Shown here: in pieces, positions 1 to 11,612 of the stretch
Layout: each line of letters begins with the position of its first letter
How positions within the stretch are numbered: position 1 is the stretch's first letter
Program-made: the position numbers and the translations under genes
Notes under the pieces: model-generated
What the model saw: the letters and a program-made list of their open reading frames with translations, nothing else
Database searches by the model: none
What the model was told of the DNA's origin: nothing
Assembly (NCBI GenBank): GCA_944472135.2
Contig: OX235263.1
Location: 19,335,379-19,399,378, forward strand
Direction: 5' to 3'
Source: Trichobilharzia regenti
Taxonomy: Eukaryota > Platyhelminthes > Trematoda > Strigeidida > Schistosomatidae
DNA length: 64,000 nucleotides

Positions 1-17
1 GGTTCAAACCACACGAA

Positions 18-1379
18 ATGACATCAGATCAGTTCAAGTGTTTGATTTTTATTTGTGGGTTGAAGAACCCAGAAGATACTGACATAAGAACTCGACTTCT
101 GTCACTCGTGGAACAAGACCCGAAAATGACTTTACAAATGGTGACAGCAGAATGCCTACGCTTAATCAACTTGAAGCACGATACTGCTATGGTGGAGTGC
201 AAACGACAGTCGTCTGAATTTGGTTCAATTAACACAGTGAAAAGTCCTCCGATCACCGTTAAGCACACAGCACGTCAGTCTCAGAATTCAGCTAAACCTC
301 CTTCAGTGTGCTGGCACTGTGGTTCGTGGCATTTTGTCAAGTTCTGTCCTTTCAAGAAACATAAATGCCGTAATTGTCACCGTTTTGGACATAAGGAGGG
401 TTACTGTCCACCGCAGAAAAATTCTTCGGTGAGGAACAGAAGTAGTCGTTTCAAGCCGAAACAATCTCCTCGAGTACAGACCATTTTCACAACTTCCAAA
501 GTCGATTTCGCCAGCAAACGTAAGTACATTACACTAGGTATTAACGGCAAACATATTCGTCTTCAGTTGGATACGGCATCAGATATCACCTTAATTTCCC
601 GAACTACGTGGCGCAAACTTGGGTGCCCACAGATTCTGCCGACCGAGCATGTCGCTAAGAATGCCTCTGGAGATATACTGAAACTCGTGGGTGAGATAAA
701 TTGCCAGGTTCAGTTTGGTGAGCATCACTTCAATGGTGTATGTTACGTCACAAACTACCATGATTTGAATTTGCTTGGTCTTGACTGGTTAGACAAGCTC
801 CATATCTTCAATGTACCATTAAATTCAGTATGCTCTAATGTTTCGTCCTCACCACATAACGTTGTTCCCGGACATGTATCTGATCAGTCTCTCTTGCAAC
901 GCCTGCGTCAAAAGCACGCTTCTGTCTTCCAGGACAAACTTGGTTGCTGCAAATTTACCCAAGTTGTTTTGTCTCTAAAGCCAAACGCGAAGCCAGTTTT
1001 TCGTCCAAAACGTCCAGTTCCGTATGCTGCTGTCACATTGGTTGAGAATGAACTCGACAGACTGGAAGCATTGGGTGTCATCAAACCAGTAACGTATTCG
1101 CCCTGGGCTGCCCCTATAGTTGTTGTACGCAAAGCAAATGGTTCCATTCGCCTGTGTGCAGATTTCTCAACTGGGTTAAATGATGCTCTAGAGGATCATG
1201 CTTATCCATTACCAATTCAAGAAGACTTATTCGTCAAACTTAATGGTGGTAAATGTTTTGCAAAAATTGACCTTGCTGATGCTTACCTTCAAATAGAAGT
1301 TGAACCAAAGTCTCGAGAGTTGCTAACAATCAACACTCATAGGGTCTCTACCAGTTTACTCGCTTACCATTTGGTGTGA
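18..1379 (+). pseudogene. Gypsy gag 3' end, protease and N-terminal RT, frameshifted
   Basis: A 453-codon frame. It carries two zinc knuckles: C98, C101, H105, C110 (a shortened CX2CX3HX4C form) and C117, C120, H125, C130 (the classic CX2CX4HX4C form). A retropepsin-type active site DTA lies at residues 185-187. The RT begins near residue 345, and the first catalytic Asp is in the KIDLADAY motif near residue 418. The frame is open at the left, so the first Met is probably internal to a longer gag-pol. About 12 codons before its stop the frame leaves the RT, and the homologous reading continues in the next frame from about 1345. This fits loss of a single base rather than programmed frameshifting, because the break lies inside the RT domain. 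Confidence 0.92.
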
Positions 1380-3511
1380 AACCAGCACCCGCAATTTTTC
1401 AGCAGATCATGGATACTATGCTAACTAACCAACCTGGTGTTGCTGTCTACCTCGACGATGTGATAATCACAGGGAGTAGTAAGTCTGAATTGTTTGATCG
1501 ACTTGACGCTGTGCTATCCAAAATGTCAGAGTTTGGGTTCTACCTTAAAGAGGATAAATGTACATTTTTCATGGATTCAGTAAAGTATCTTGGGTTCATT
1601 TTTGATCAACATGGACGTCGACCAGACCCAGAAAATGTACGTGCTATTCAGAATATGCCCGCTCCCACTAATGTTGCCACTCTGCGATCTTTCCTTGGCC
1701 TCATCAGCTATTACAGTGCATTTCTACCAGAGCTTCATCGCATACGTGCTCCACTGAATCGCCTGTTATCGAAAAATGCAAAATGGAATTGGTCACCTGA
1801 ATGTCAAAATGCATTTAAAAAAGTAAAATCGTTACTCCAGTCAGACATGCTGCTTACTTATTATGATCCAAGTCTTGAAATCATCCTTGCTGCAGATGCA
1901 TCCGACTATGGTATTGGTGCTGTTATATCTCATCGTTTTCCTGACGGAAGGGAGAAAGCTATTGCACATGCATCTAGAACACTGAATACAACCGAACGCA
2001 AATATAGCCAAATTGAGAAAGAAGGTTTGGCGCTTATCTTCGCAGTCAAAAAGTTTCACAAAATGCTTCATGGTAGGAAATTCACTCTATTTACTGACCA
2101 TAAACCCCTGTTGTCGATATTTGGTTCGAAAAAGGGCATTCCAGTGTACACTGCGAATCGGCTTCAAAGGTGGGCTGTCATGTTACTGGGATATAATTTT
2201 GATATCAAATACAAACCTACCTCTGAATTTGGCCAGGTAGATGCATTATCACGGCTGCTAAGCCATCAGAAGTTGGAAAGCGAGGATGTTGTTATTGCAT
2301 CCATCTCTGTTGAAGATGATGTAAACAGAGTTCTGGTAGGCGCGACTCAACTTCTTCCGGTGACTGCAGTTGAGGTTGCCAGCCACACACTGCGTGATCC
2401 AGTTTTACAGCAAGTATCAAAGTTCATCCGATTTGGCTGGCCTCCACATGTTCATTCAAATGTTTTAAAACAGTTTTACCAGCGACGCCAATCCTTATCC
2501 ATCGTTAATGAATGCATAATGTTTGCTGATCGTGTTGTGGTTCCAGCTAATCTTCGTAACCATGTGCTTCGTCAGCTTCATACATCACATCCTGGTGTTG
2601 GGAGAATGAAGGCGATCGCTCGCAGTTATGTTTACTGGCCCAACATCGATGACCATATCGAAGACCTCGTTCGCAAATGTAGTAAATGTGCTCAAGCATC
2701 AAAGTGCCCACGCAAGACAGAACTATGTTCCTGGCCACGACCGGACAAACCATGGTCCCGTGTTCATGTTGACTTCGCTGGACCGTTCAATAGTATGCAT
2801 TTCTTAATATGTGTCGACGCGTTTTCCAAATGGCCAGAAATATTTCCTATGCAGTCTGCCACATCAACTGCAACAGTGTTCCACCATACGTCGTGTCACA
2901 CGACATTTAAGCGTGCTTATGCAAAAGCGAGGGGGGAGGGAACAACAGAAGAAATTTTGGATAGATTCTTGCTGCATTATCGTACGACGCCAAATCCTTC
3001 CGCCCCAAATCAGTTATCCCCAGCGGAAATTATGTTTGGCCGGAAGATCAGAACTGCCCTCGACTCAATTAAGCCTAGGCAAGTAAAGCAGGGCTGCAGA
3101 GATACAAAAATGGAAAACCAATTCAATCGCCATCACGGAGCTAAACGTCGAGTTTTCAAATTGTATCAGCAAGTTTATGTACGAGATTTTCGCGATTCGC
3201 CTCCGAGATGGATTCGAGGACAAATAGTGGGGCAGAGAGGAAGGGTTTTATACAAAGTGAATGTAGAAAGACAGCTATGTGTCAGACACACGAATCATAT
3301 ACGAGATGCGTCAGATAGACCCGACAATGGGAGACGAGACCTCACGTTAGAAGTATCAGTAGATACATTCAATCTTCCGCAGCCGGAAGCCCGGGACACA
3401 GATCACACTCTATCCAGTACCACGCAAAGGTCAACTCGACAAAGAAGAGCTCCGAAACCTTTTCAAATAGATTCAAAAAGCAAGTCCTACATTTTTTACG
3501 GGGAGAGGTGA
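1376..3511 (+). pseudogene. Gypsy RT palm, RNase H and deleted integrase
   Basis: A 711-codon frame continuing the RT. YLDD lies at residues 25-28, RNase H carboxylates in AADASDYG (near 174) and TDHKPL (near 241), and the integrase zinc finger at H402, H405, C435 and C438. The first integrase core Asp is in HVDFAGP (near 466). After residue 500 the sequence jumps directly to the region that normally follows the third core carboxylate (FKRAYAKARG). The second Asp and probably the Glu of the DDE triad are therefore missing; the deletion leaves the frame open. A C-terminal chromodomain is not evident. RT and RNase H motifs are complete within this frame, but integration could not be supported. 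Confidence 0.92.
3500..3508 (+). promoter_or_regulatory. Polypurine tract of the Gypsy element
   Basis: A purine run (GGGGAGAGG) sits immediately before the TG that opens the 3' LTR, the expected place for the plus-strand primer. It overlaps the last codons of pol. Confidence 0.7.
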
Positions 3512-3786
3512 TAGGATCCCACGCACTTTGTTATTGATCAATTATTTCAACGGCTGTTAATCTCGCATAAATGGTATATCATCATTTCCCACGCACTTTG
3601 TTATTGATTATTACGATCAGTTATTTCAACGGCTGTTAGCTGTCTGTATTGTTGTAAAAATGTATAAATACCATGTGTTGTTTTCCTAAATAAGTTCTTT
3701 GTCGTAGTTGTTGTACTACAATATACAGTCACAGGCCAGCATTTGTCTTTTGATATTTGCGTGGTTCACTGAATCGGGAGGTAACA
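3509..3786 (+). repeat. 3' LTR of the Gypsy element
   Basis: It starts with TG directly after the polypurine tract and probably ends at the CA at 3785-3786 (3788 is an alternative). A TATA-like box (TATAAATA) is near 3662 and an AATAAG poly(A)-like signal near 3687. The first half contains a direct duplication of about 70 bp, with units starting near 3518 and 3588, both opening CCCACGCACTTTGTTATTGA. The length of about 278 bp is typical for a small Gypsy LTR. The 5' LTR is outside the window, so the ends cannot be confirmed by comparison. Confidence 0.75.
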
Positions 3787-5640
3787 CAAGCAGATAGGCA
3801 TATTAGTCGGGCGCAGACAGAACAAGGCGACAACGTCCTCATTTAATTCCCTACAGTTATATCACTTTGTGACAGCTGCAGCGGCTGAAACGGAGAATAG
3901 TATCGTCTGAACCGATGCTAAGGCTATTTTGTATCTCTGAAGACTTAGAGGTTTGCTTTGTATTGGGTAGAGATGCTGTTTTGCATATAGTTGAAGCAGT
4001 GCCAATAAAGTGGAAATTTAACCGTGGTCTTGAAATAGCAAATAACTTTTGTGTGACTCAATTGTATAATACAACTTGGTAGGGATTAGTAAAAAGAACA
4101 CTGGATAAATTGTCCATTACTCAAATACCTATTGTCAGTGGTTTGCTGGAACCAGTATCTGTAATACACATAGATGAATGAGAAGGATATAACGCATTGT
4201 CTTCACCGGAATATATTCACCATGCAGTCGACCACCCTAAAGATATTGTGGATACTATGAGAATGAGACACATCATTTGGACTGAAGGATTTAGCGGAAT
4301 ACTGAAGAATGGGATCAGATTCACCAACAGACCTCTAAGTGGGGTTATTTACCTCCGTTTAGACGAGTGCATGTGTGAAATGTGGGGCAAAAGTAAATAA
4401 TAGACACCAAAGTCAAATGACTTTGATTCATCCACTCAGATAGCTCAGCATTGCAAATGGTTGCTAGTCATAATCCCCGTTGCGAGTGTCTCCTAGATTT
4501 GGTTTTTGACTTCTGTGTGGAAAATGGGTTGACGTGGAGGACTTAAACGTGCATATGTTAATGCCTCCGAAAAATTATTGCCGGGCTTTTGACACTTATG
4601 CATTCAGATGCAGCCACTTTATATGAGGAGGTCTGTAGGAGATTGCAAGTCGTACATAGTCGTGATAGTTCAGATACTTTCTTCTCAAAATCGAAACTCT
4701 TCCCTGGTAATATATTGCGTATATGCGATCAGTATCTGCTCTAGCTGCAGGACTAGAGAATAAAGTGATTTTATGTGTCTGTAACCAATTCTTTGAGAAC
4801 CTCCGGTGAACTTTTGCATCATATCAGAGATATATGTCCCGTAGGACTCATTTTTATTGCATTATATCATAGGTACACTTTCTGATGAATTAAGTACCGC
4901 TTTTCACCTACAAGAATATGTTCGCTGTCTCAACGTCGTATGAAGTTGGTGTCTATTCTTTACTGTTGCCAAACGTGGTTTAACTTCTCTGTTCACACTT
5001 CTGTGGGAAATCGGTAGACATTTCGTCACTTGTTACAAGAAAGTTTACCACGTAACACTTTGTGTCATTTTATTCATTATTTTCATAAATATACCTACTT
5101 CGGGAGTAAAATTCTCCATCTCCATTCGATTGGTATTCTCAAGATCATTTGTCTGTTTATACTAACTGCTGCTTGAACTGCTGTAAATCAAAAATCAAAA
5201 ATAAAAAACTTTACCTTCTCTGCAAATTCAACTATCTGAAGCACAATTGACCGCCTCCTTTTCTCCTATTCAAATATGCTGAGACGAAAGCGAAGCAGAT
5301 ATGATATGCAGTAACCTATAACCTCGCAGGCAACACCTGAATGCTAGGTAAGACTGATACTTATTTGTGTAGATTTGACTATTTCGAAATATTTGGATAA
5401 CCAGCCATGTGTCATCCGATTTATACGCTTTGTTCCGACCACACTACTTTAATAATACTAGTTGACAGTTTCATACCTTTTAGTTGTCAGAGACTTCTGC
5501 GACTCTTTAACTCTTGTCTTATTCCAAACGCCACCCTAATATATTAGTGAGTTGGCACCTATGTGAAACGCCGCTCCTCATTTGAAGCAACGTCGTTGAT
5601 TTAGCTGCATGGCTTGATATAACAACGTCCCAATTCAGAT
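3787..5640. other. No recognisable gene; unassigned sequence
   Basis: There is no domain I recognise. The longest open frame (67 codons, 4197-4400 +) has no familiar motif and no good context, so I do not call it a gene. The part from about 5440 to 5640 may be the 3' UTR of the minus-strand LINE that follows, because it runs on from that coding remnant without a visible boundary. Confidence 0.5.
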
Positions 5641-5644
5641 TTCA

Positions 5645-6335
5645 AAATTATTGATGGAGAGTAGAAGGCTTGGTACCTATGCTCATCCGTTTCTAGTAAA
5701 TTTCTGTGCTTGTCCAACCCCTTCTTGAATGAGTCAGTTGAGGTTTCAGACACCACTTCTTCTGGGAGTCGGTTCAATTAGTTTATAACTCGATGTGAGA
5801 ACTGGTGCTCAAAAGCAGTATGATTTCTTCTGGCTTTTGAACTCTCCTACTATGTCCTCTGAGGCGTCTCGGCTCAGTGGGAAGGAAAAGGGGGAATAGG
5901 TCGAGTCTGTAATCATCATTTAAAATTTTAAAAGCTGTAATTTAATTTCCTCTCTGCCGACGGTATGATACGGAGAAGAGATTTTGAAAATGTCTATTAT
6001 TTCCTCGTATGATAAATTAGTCATGACGAGAACCATACGCGTTGCCTTCCTTTGAACATGTTCTAGAGTATTTGGGTCCCCCTTAAGACAAAGACTAGCC
6101 ACCTGGATACAACTTTCCAGTCTTGACCTCAACAGAGATGCATATAAGGAAGTGAATATATCTCTGGTGATTGTGATAAAGGCTCTGCGAATTGCCCCAA
6201 AGGATCTGAAGCTACGTACAGTCACTACGGTGCAGTGTGCTGTAGCTTTTAAATCGTGGCTAACTATGACTGCTAAATCCAATGTTTGATTCAGCCGACT
6301 GTTGACACGGGCCTGGAACTCAAATTCCCGCCCGA
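5645..6335 (-). pseudogene. CR1-like LINE RT, C-terminal end
   Basis: Read on the minus strand, this matches the region after the RT palm of CR1-type LINEs: a DLAVIVSHDLKATAHC-like stretch, a LYASLLRSRLE-like stretch, then HVQRKATRMV and SYEE(I)I. A frameshift near 5920 leads into RRLRGHSRRVQKPE and the last conserved block. The 150-codon frame 5920-6372 covers the upstream half. Only the thumb and C-terminal part remain, as expected for a 5'-truncated and decayed LINE. At its upstream side (6335-6372) it abuts the second Gypsy pol in the opposite orientation. Confidence 0.8.
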
Positions 6336-7190
6336 AGATCCACTGTGCATAGCCAGCGATGTTATGCATCACATCGTAACCTTAAGACAACACTGCGACA
6401 TACAAAGCATGACGATTTGCTCCTGACAAACTGTGACTATCTAGAAATGAATTCTACTGTATGCCTAACCTTGGCATCATTCGGCCATCGAATGACCCAT
6501 GGGCACCTACACTCTAAATGGTACCGAAAAGAGAGCATTCATTAGCGACTCACAGGTGGTTAAGGGCTAGTGAATACCAAAACGACCACTGATTGCTATC
6601 CATTGCCTCACATACACGACTTGACGGCAACATTATCTGGTACAACTATTTTCTTGAAAATAGGCTTGGTTAAAGCATATAACCAAATCCCAGTGGCACA
6701 AGAAGATATTCCGAGAACGGTTATCCTTACTCCCTTCGGACTTTTTGAATTTCAACTTATGCCAGCACAAACATTCCAACGTTTCATTGACGAAGTATTT
6801 GACGGTGTCCACTTTATGTACTCACACTTAGACGCTTACCCCATTGTGAGTTCAGACAAGGAAATTCAACTTAAACACTTGAACTTGACGTTCGAAAAGT
6901 TACGCCGATACGGCGTTACCATTAATATTCAAAAGTGTCAGACAGGAGTAGAACCACTCGACTTTCTCGGCCATTGGTTGGTAAAGTTGAGGTGATACTG
7001 AACTTTCTGGGGCTAAATACGGTGAAAAATCTTCTCACTTTTGACGGCTTGGTTAGTGATTACCGATGTTTTATCGCCAACTGTACTTTCCTGATAAGGC
7101 CACTAACACACTTTCTTCGAGGGAATAACTACTCCGTGGAGCCTGATGGGTGGCTGAAAGACACTCTAGTAACCCACATCCACAAAAGAT
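6335..7190 (+). pseudogene. Second Gypsy element: RT domain, broken
   Basis: Matches the RT of the CsRn1/Kabuki (Boudicca-like) Gypsy group. LGIIRPSNDPWAP comes first, with stops and shifts, then the open frame 6570-6995. That frame has PLPHIHDLTATLSGTTIF, the motif-A block KIGLVKAYNQIPV (with Gly for the catalytic Asp) and TPFGLFEFQLMP. The YxDD block reads YSHLDAYPI, so the second catalytic Asp is lost and the enzyme is dead. A frameshift near 6980 continues into the RT-RNase H connection (LTFDGLVSDYRCFIANCT) up to about 7190. RNase H and the integrase zinc finger that should follow are absent; CR1-like sequence stands in their place. Confidence 0.88.
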
Positions 7191-7199
7191 AATCAATGC

Positions 7200-7736
7200 A
7201 GTGCCCTTCAAATCGCAGGCCTCTTACTGTTTCTAGCACTTTTATCGGGGCACTGGGAAGAATTATCATTGAAAGTGCGATGGCATATCCAGAAGTCAAA
7301 ATTTTTTATCGAGAACACAGTATGGCTACCAAGGAAAGTTCTCACGTCTTTCAAACCCCCCCACTGCTAGAGTAAGCATGGTCAAGTCAAGTGACACCAT
7401 AAGACCCCTAGGTGTTATCTTCAGCAAAGCCCTCGATTAAGTTCCCCACAAAAGACTATTCATGAAACTGGAAAGCCTTGGCACTAAAGGCATTTTATCA
7501 AAGTAATTTAGGGAATTCGTCACAGGTAGGAGGCTGGGGGTTAGGATCAACTTAAAACTCTACTCCTGGACTCCAGTGTGCAGCGGAGTGCCACAAGGCA
7601 CGGTAATCAGAGATCTCTTATTTATTTTGTATATTGAAGAGTTGTCTCTGCTCGTCGATTCCATTACGGTCGTTTACGCAGATGACTTGAAAATCTGGAG
7701 GGAGCCGAAGGGTGACTGTAATAATTTCAAGTTGCA
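7200..7736 (+). pseudogene. CR1-like LINE RT palm inside the Gypsy pol
   Basis: Conserved RT blocks appear in order: NRRPLTVSSTFIGALGRII (motif 1-2 region), a broken AFDKVPHKRL-like block near 7430, KLESLGTKG, then SGVPQGTVIRDLLFILYIEEL and an intact YADD (near 7676) followed by LKIW. This is a non-LTR RT of the CR1 group on the plus strand, different from the Gypsy RT on its left. No ORF1, endonuclease or 3' tail accompanies it. The right border is within a few bases of 7735, where Gypsy integrase resumes. Confidence 0.85.
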
Positions 7737-8446
7737 CAGGATATACCTGTATGTTAAACTGCATCGAACGTTTCACACAATGGCCTGAAGCTTCACTTCT
7801 CAAGGATGTATCTGCTGAAGCACTCACATGCGTCTTCGTCGAGCGATGGATCGCAAACTTTCTATGCCCATCCTTCATAACAACTGATCGCGGGCGGTAA
7901 TCCGAAAGCGGCTGGTTCTTTGCCCTGACTAAAATCATAGGTATTATGAGTTTTGGAACAACAACCTACCATCCACAAGGTGATGGCATGGTAGAACGTC
8001 TACACAGACAGTTGAAGTCTGGGTTATCAGCTGCTAGCAATGCACATTGGACTGAATCACTGCAGTTGGTTCCATTAGGGATACGAAACGCCTTGAAAGC
8101 TGATGCTGGTTGTACCACCACCGAGCTAGTAAATGGCATAACACTACAACTGCCAGGTGAGTTTGTTTCTCCCTCCAGCTTTACACCAGCTGTAGATCAC
8201 GCTTCATACGTCAGCAATCTTACAAACCCAATGTGTTCAGTTAAATCTGCTCCTCTTCGACCACAGTCCATAGACGTCTTTGTTCACCCGTGTTTTAATA
8301 CTTCTTCACATTTATTTGTTCGTCGTGACTCTGTGTGCCGCCCTCTGGAACCCCTAGACGACGGATCATATAAAATCATTAAACGTATGGATACATTCTT
8401 TGTCTTGGACAAAAAGGGTCTCAAAGACACTTGTCAATGGAGGTGA
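7735..8446 (+). pseudogene. Second Gypsy element: integrase core and pol C-terminus
   Basis: It resumes inside the integrase core with CIERFTQWPEASLLKDVSAE and FITTDRGR (second core Asp). A shift near 7900-7946 leads into TTTYHPQGDGMVERLHRQLK, whose Glu is the third carboxylate. The downstream frame 7946-8446 (166 codons) is well kept, with HWTESL, LGIRNALKADAGCTTTELV and VFVRRDSVCRPLEP blocks, as in the Boudicca-like group. It ends early at KDTCQWR relative to the longer tail seen at 16555-16776. The first core Asp and the zinc finger are missing. Confidence 0.9.
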
Positions 8447-8538
8447 ACATTGAACGTTTGTTTTTGGAACTGTTAGCCGTTGATGGGCAACTCGAAGGCG
8501 TGAATGGTTTGGTCGTGTACAAGTTCGACGAAGACGAT

Positions 8539-8811
8539 TGTTAGCCACGTCTCGCAAACCGTTAATGCCCAGCTCTTGCTACGCTGAGCCTCACACTGTT
8601 CCTCGAAGCTTCTCAGAAACGCTTAGCACGAATGGACGCGATGAACAAATATTACAATGATAAATCACAATATTGCTTCTGACGGTTTTGTGCTTGCTTT
8701 CTGAACAGCAATCGATGAGACGATGACTGGCGTATTGATGCCTCCGCGAAAATATAGGGAAGTTGGTTTTGAGCAAACAACCATGAATTGATCGTTCAAT
8801 CTTCAACTACA
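8539..8811 (+). repeat. LTR, copy 1 (3' LTR of second Gypsy element)
   Basis: A 273-bp segment opening TGTTAGCCACG and closing ACTACA. It shares most of its length with copies at 14473-14787 and 16112-16347; similarity starts at the same TG in all three, which fixes the 5' border. It lies 93 bp after the Gypsy pol stop and so fits as that element's 3' LTR. I could not find a convincing polypurine tract before it. Confidence 0.75.
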
Positions 8812-11612
8812 TTCCGTATCGCGGAACGTTCAACGTTTGCGTTACATTTTTACGTGATTCGTTACATAAAATTTATCTTGTTGTAGTACTTGCACAAGTA
8901 CTATACTACTTCCATACTTGTAACCACTAACTCTCATTTCTAATAGTTATGGTTAATCAAAGTAAAAAGCAACGAACCCAATCCCCTGTAAAACTGGTGT
9001 CTAATTTAACGTCCTTGATTGCTACATCAAGCAACACACCCCCTACAAACGGCTATAGTGAGTCACATAACTCACTTGTATGCCGTAAGCGTCGAGCTGG
9101 AACTGAGGATAAAACTGTACTGACAGCTAGTATTAGCACTACTCCTAAAAATTCAGTACCCTCTGCTCATACAGAACTCCTCCCTTCACCTTATGTGCTT
9201 ATCGAAAAACTCCAGCCATCAAGCTCTTTTTCAGTACTATCTTCAGAAATAGAACTTCTAAAGTTGTCTATAGGAGAACTTAAGGCTGAGTTAAGGGAAA
9301 TAAAAAACAGTAAGTCAGTAAATGCTGGAAACATCGAAACCAATACCGAGATATCCAAATTATCAGATCAGATCAGCGATATCAGATCGCAGGTCTGTGA
9401 ACTGACACCTCTAACTATCCTCATGAAAACTGTAAACCTTAACAAGCTTGACACAGAATCGGTAACTAAGGTAGATAACCTCATTAATTTTGTTACCACA
9501 GAAGTAACAAAACGACTCGACGCAAAACTGAGTGCTATTGTCTACAACGTTCCGGACAATGAGGCACTAAAAAAGGTACAGCGCATCTTACTTAGTGAAG
9601 CGAAAATGCCTAACTCCAAGACTAAGTGCTATAGGCTGAAGAAGAGTCAACATGAAAAGTGTTGTCCTATTCGTTTTCAGTTCGAAACACCGGCAGAGAC
9701 CAGAAAATTCATCCACTCCCAACACACCCTATCGCAAGCCAGAAACTACAAACATATAAAGGTCGGGGTGGACAAAACAGTCATAGAAAGGCGCGCATAC
9801 AACTATCTCGCTAAGACTAATTGTGAAATAGGTAATAGGACATTGCAAGCAGCCATTATTCCCAACCCTGTGAAAGATACAGTAGACCCCACCGCATCAC
9901 CCCTCTCAAAACACACAGAATTATCCCATCAGAGTGCAACACCAGCCGAAAGGCCACTAGACTGTAACCAAATAAATAATAAAACCATACCACCTATCAC
10001 CGCAGAATCTAAAATGCCACTAAATAACCCCAGAAAAAAAGTCAAAACCCCCGAAATTCGACATTGTCCTCTCCTAGCCATAACTCCATTGCTAAAGATA
10101 AGGAAAATATGCCCCTAAATCATACCAACAAAAACAGTGGCAGCTTAAATAAGCCCACACTCCCCACGGTCAATAGTATTAGCACTCACAACGTGCTAAA
10201 TCGCACCGTGGCACACACTAATATCCAATGTCACAACAATGTCACCCTCAATAGTACAAGTGGTAATAGTCAGAACTCGGCTATCAACAACTCAGGGTCT
10301 TCAGAGTATGGCACACAAACAAATTTTGACCGGATATATGGTACAAGTCTGCTGGGAACTAACCCACAATGCAGTACACACGAAACCCACACAAGGACAC
10401 AACTAGCATCAAACAATAGGTGGAATAATAAGCCATGGTCATCACAAGGATCCAATCATTTTTTATCCCCCGCGTCCCTGTCAGCGTTGAAAAAACAGCT
10501 GGTAGGGATGTTAACACTCCTAAACCACTAGAGCTGGCTCCCTCCTTGCATGAAAACAGGAACGGTCTAGTGCACCCGTATCCATTAGGCACACTTGACA
10601 CTTGCACAAGTATAGGTCAAATAAAGAACCCTACCCACTTCTGTAACCTAACTAAAAATAAAAATTCCTTAGTCTATAGCAAATCCAGTACTCCAACTCC
10701 TAATTCTTCACCGAAAACAGCACACACCAACTCGATAGACATAGGTGAGCATGATGCTGAAACTCCTCTTAACATAGGATCATCATGTCCAGCAGAACTA
10801 CTGGGTGCTGAACCATATTCGGGGCTGACTAACGAACTTAAATACTTCAAATGCTACTTCAACTCTCATCTTTACCTAATCCTCATAAATGCTAGATCTG
10901 TTCTAAATAAATTGCCGATGCTCAGAGCACTCACAGTAATATACAAACCCCCTGTAATTGTCATCACTGAATCTTGGTGTCATTCGAACATCCTGGATGA
11001 AGAAATAAGCTTAGATAACTACACACACTTTCGGTGTGACAGGGAAGGTGGTAAGGGAGGGGGTTGTCTCATGTACTTTCTGAATGCACTTACTGTATCA
11101 CAGCTAGAAAGTAGTACACTTAACATGCCTGAGACTCTATGGGTTAATGTACACTTAAATAACGTAACAGCATTAATTGGATGCACCTACAGAGCACCTG
11201 GCACCTTTAGTAATTACGAGACCCAACTTATTAATACTCTGGAGCAATTATCCGACTTACAATACGATCATAAGATCCTATGTGGGGACTTTAACTTACC
11301 TGAAATCAACTGGGATATACCCACAGGTCCAACTAAATTTGATAAGTTCTTAGGCACACTGGATATACTTGGCTGGAAACAAACTGTCACTACTCCCACA
11401 AGAGGTAACAACGTACTAGACTTAATCTTCTGCCACAATATAAGCCCCCTTTCAACGCTAGTAGGTTCTGAGTTTCCAGGGAGCGACCACAAAACAGTGA
11501 TGTGTGCACTGCCAATTCCGCTGAGTAGCAATGCATCTCATACCTCCACTTCACAACAAGTAATATATAGGAACTATAGTAAGGAAAGCCTCAGTCGTTT
11601 ACACTCTTTCTC
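8812..11612 (+). mobile_element. Jockey/CR1-group LINE, ORF1 and endonuclease part
   Basis: A 5' leader (8812-8948), ORF1-like frames and an APE-type endonuclease in the usual order for a two-ORF LINE. The RT that should follow is absent: homology stops near 11612, within about 10 codons of the endonuclease end. A LINE C-terminal remnant in the same orientation reappears at 14788, so the two may be parts of one element separated by insertion plus deletion. Confidence 0.8.
8949..10531 (+). pseudogene. LINE ORF1-like protein, one frameshift
   Basis: The start Met at 8949 opens a 389-codon frame. Residues 1-90 are Ser/Thr/Lys-rich. Residues 95-150 (IELLKLSIGELKAELREIKN and onward) have heptad-like spacing fitting a coiled coil. 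Residues 195-285 (LSAIVYNVPDNEALKKVQRIL, then CYRLKK and PIRFQFETPAETRKF) look like the RNA-binding fold region of CR1-group ORF1 proteins. The frame ends at 10118; an overlapping frame (10064-10531) continues the same Asn/Thr/Ser-rich composition, so a single indel near 10060 is likely. Role inferred from family: RNA binding and RNP formation. Confidence 0.7.

Larger units (their letters stand above)
1..3786 (+). mobile_element. Gypsy-type LTR retrotransposon, 5' part outside window
   Basis: The order is gag zinc knuckles, aspartic protease, RT, RNase H, integrase, polypurine tract and 3' LTR, which is the Ty3/Gypsy order. The 5' LTR and most of gag lie left of the window. The RNase H to connection region, with its TDHKPLLSIFGSKKGIPVYT-like wording, resembles the Mag clade; that assignment is from memory of the family. 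The copy is inactive as it stands because of a frameshift in RT near 1345 and an internal integrase deletion near 2880. Confidence 0.93.

Noticed and set aside
29..268. 79-codon minus-strand frame over the Gypsy gag
   Set aside because: It lies antisense to a clear gag-pol frame and has no motif; a shadow of coding on the plus strand.
1340..1380. Programmed frameshift between the two Gypsy frames
   Set aside because: The break is inside the RT domain between conserved blocks, not at a gag-pol border; a disabling indel is more likely.
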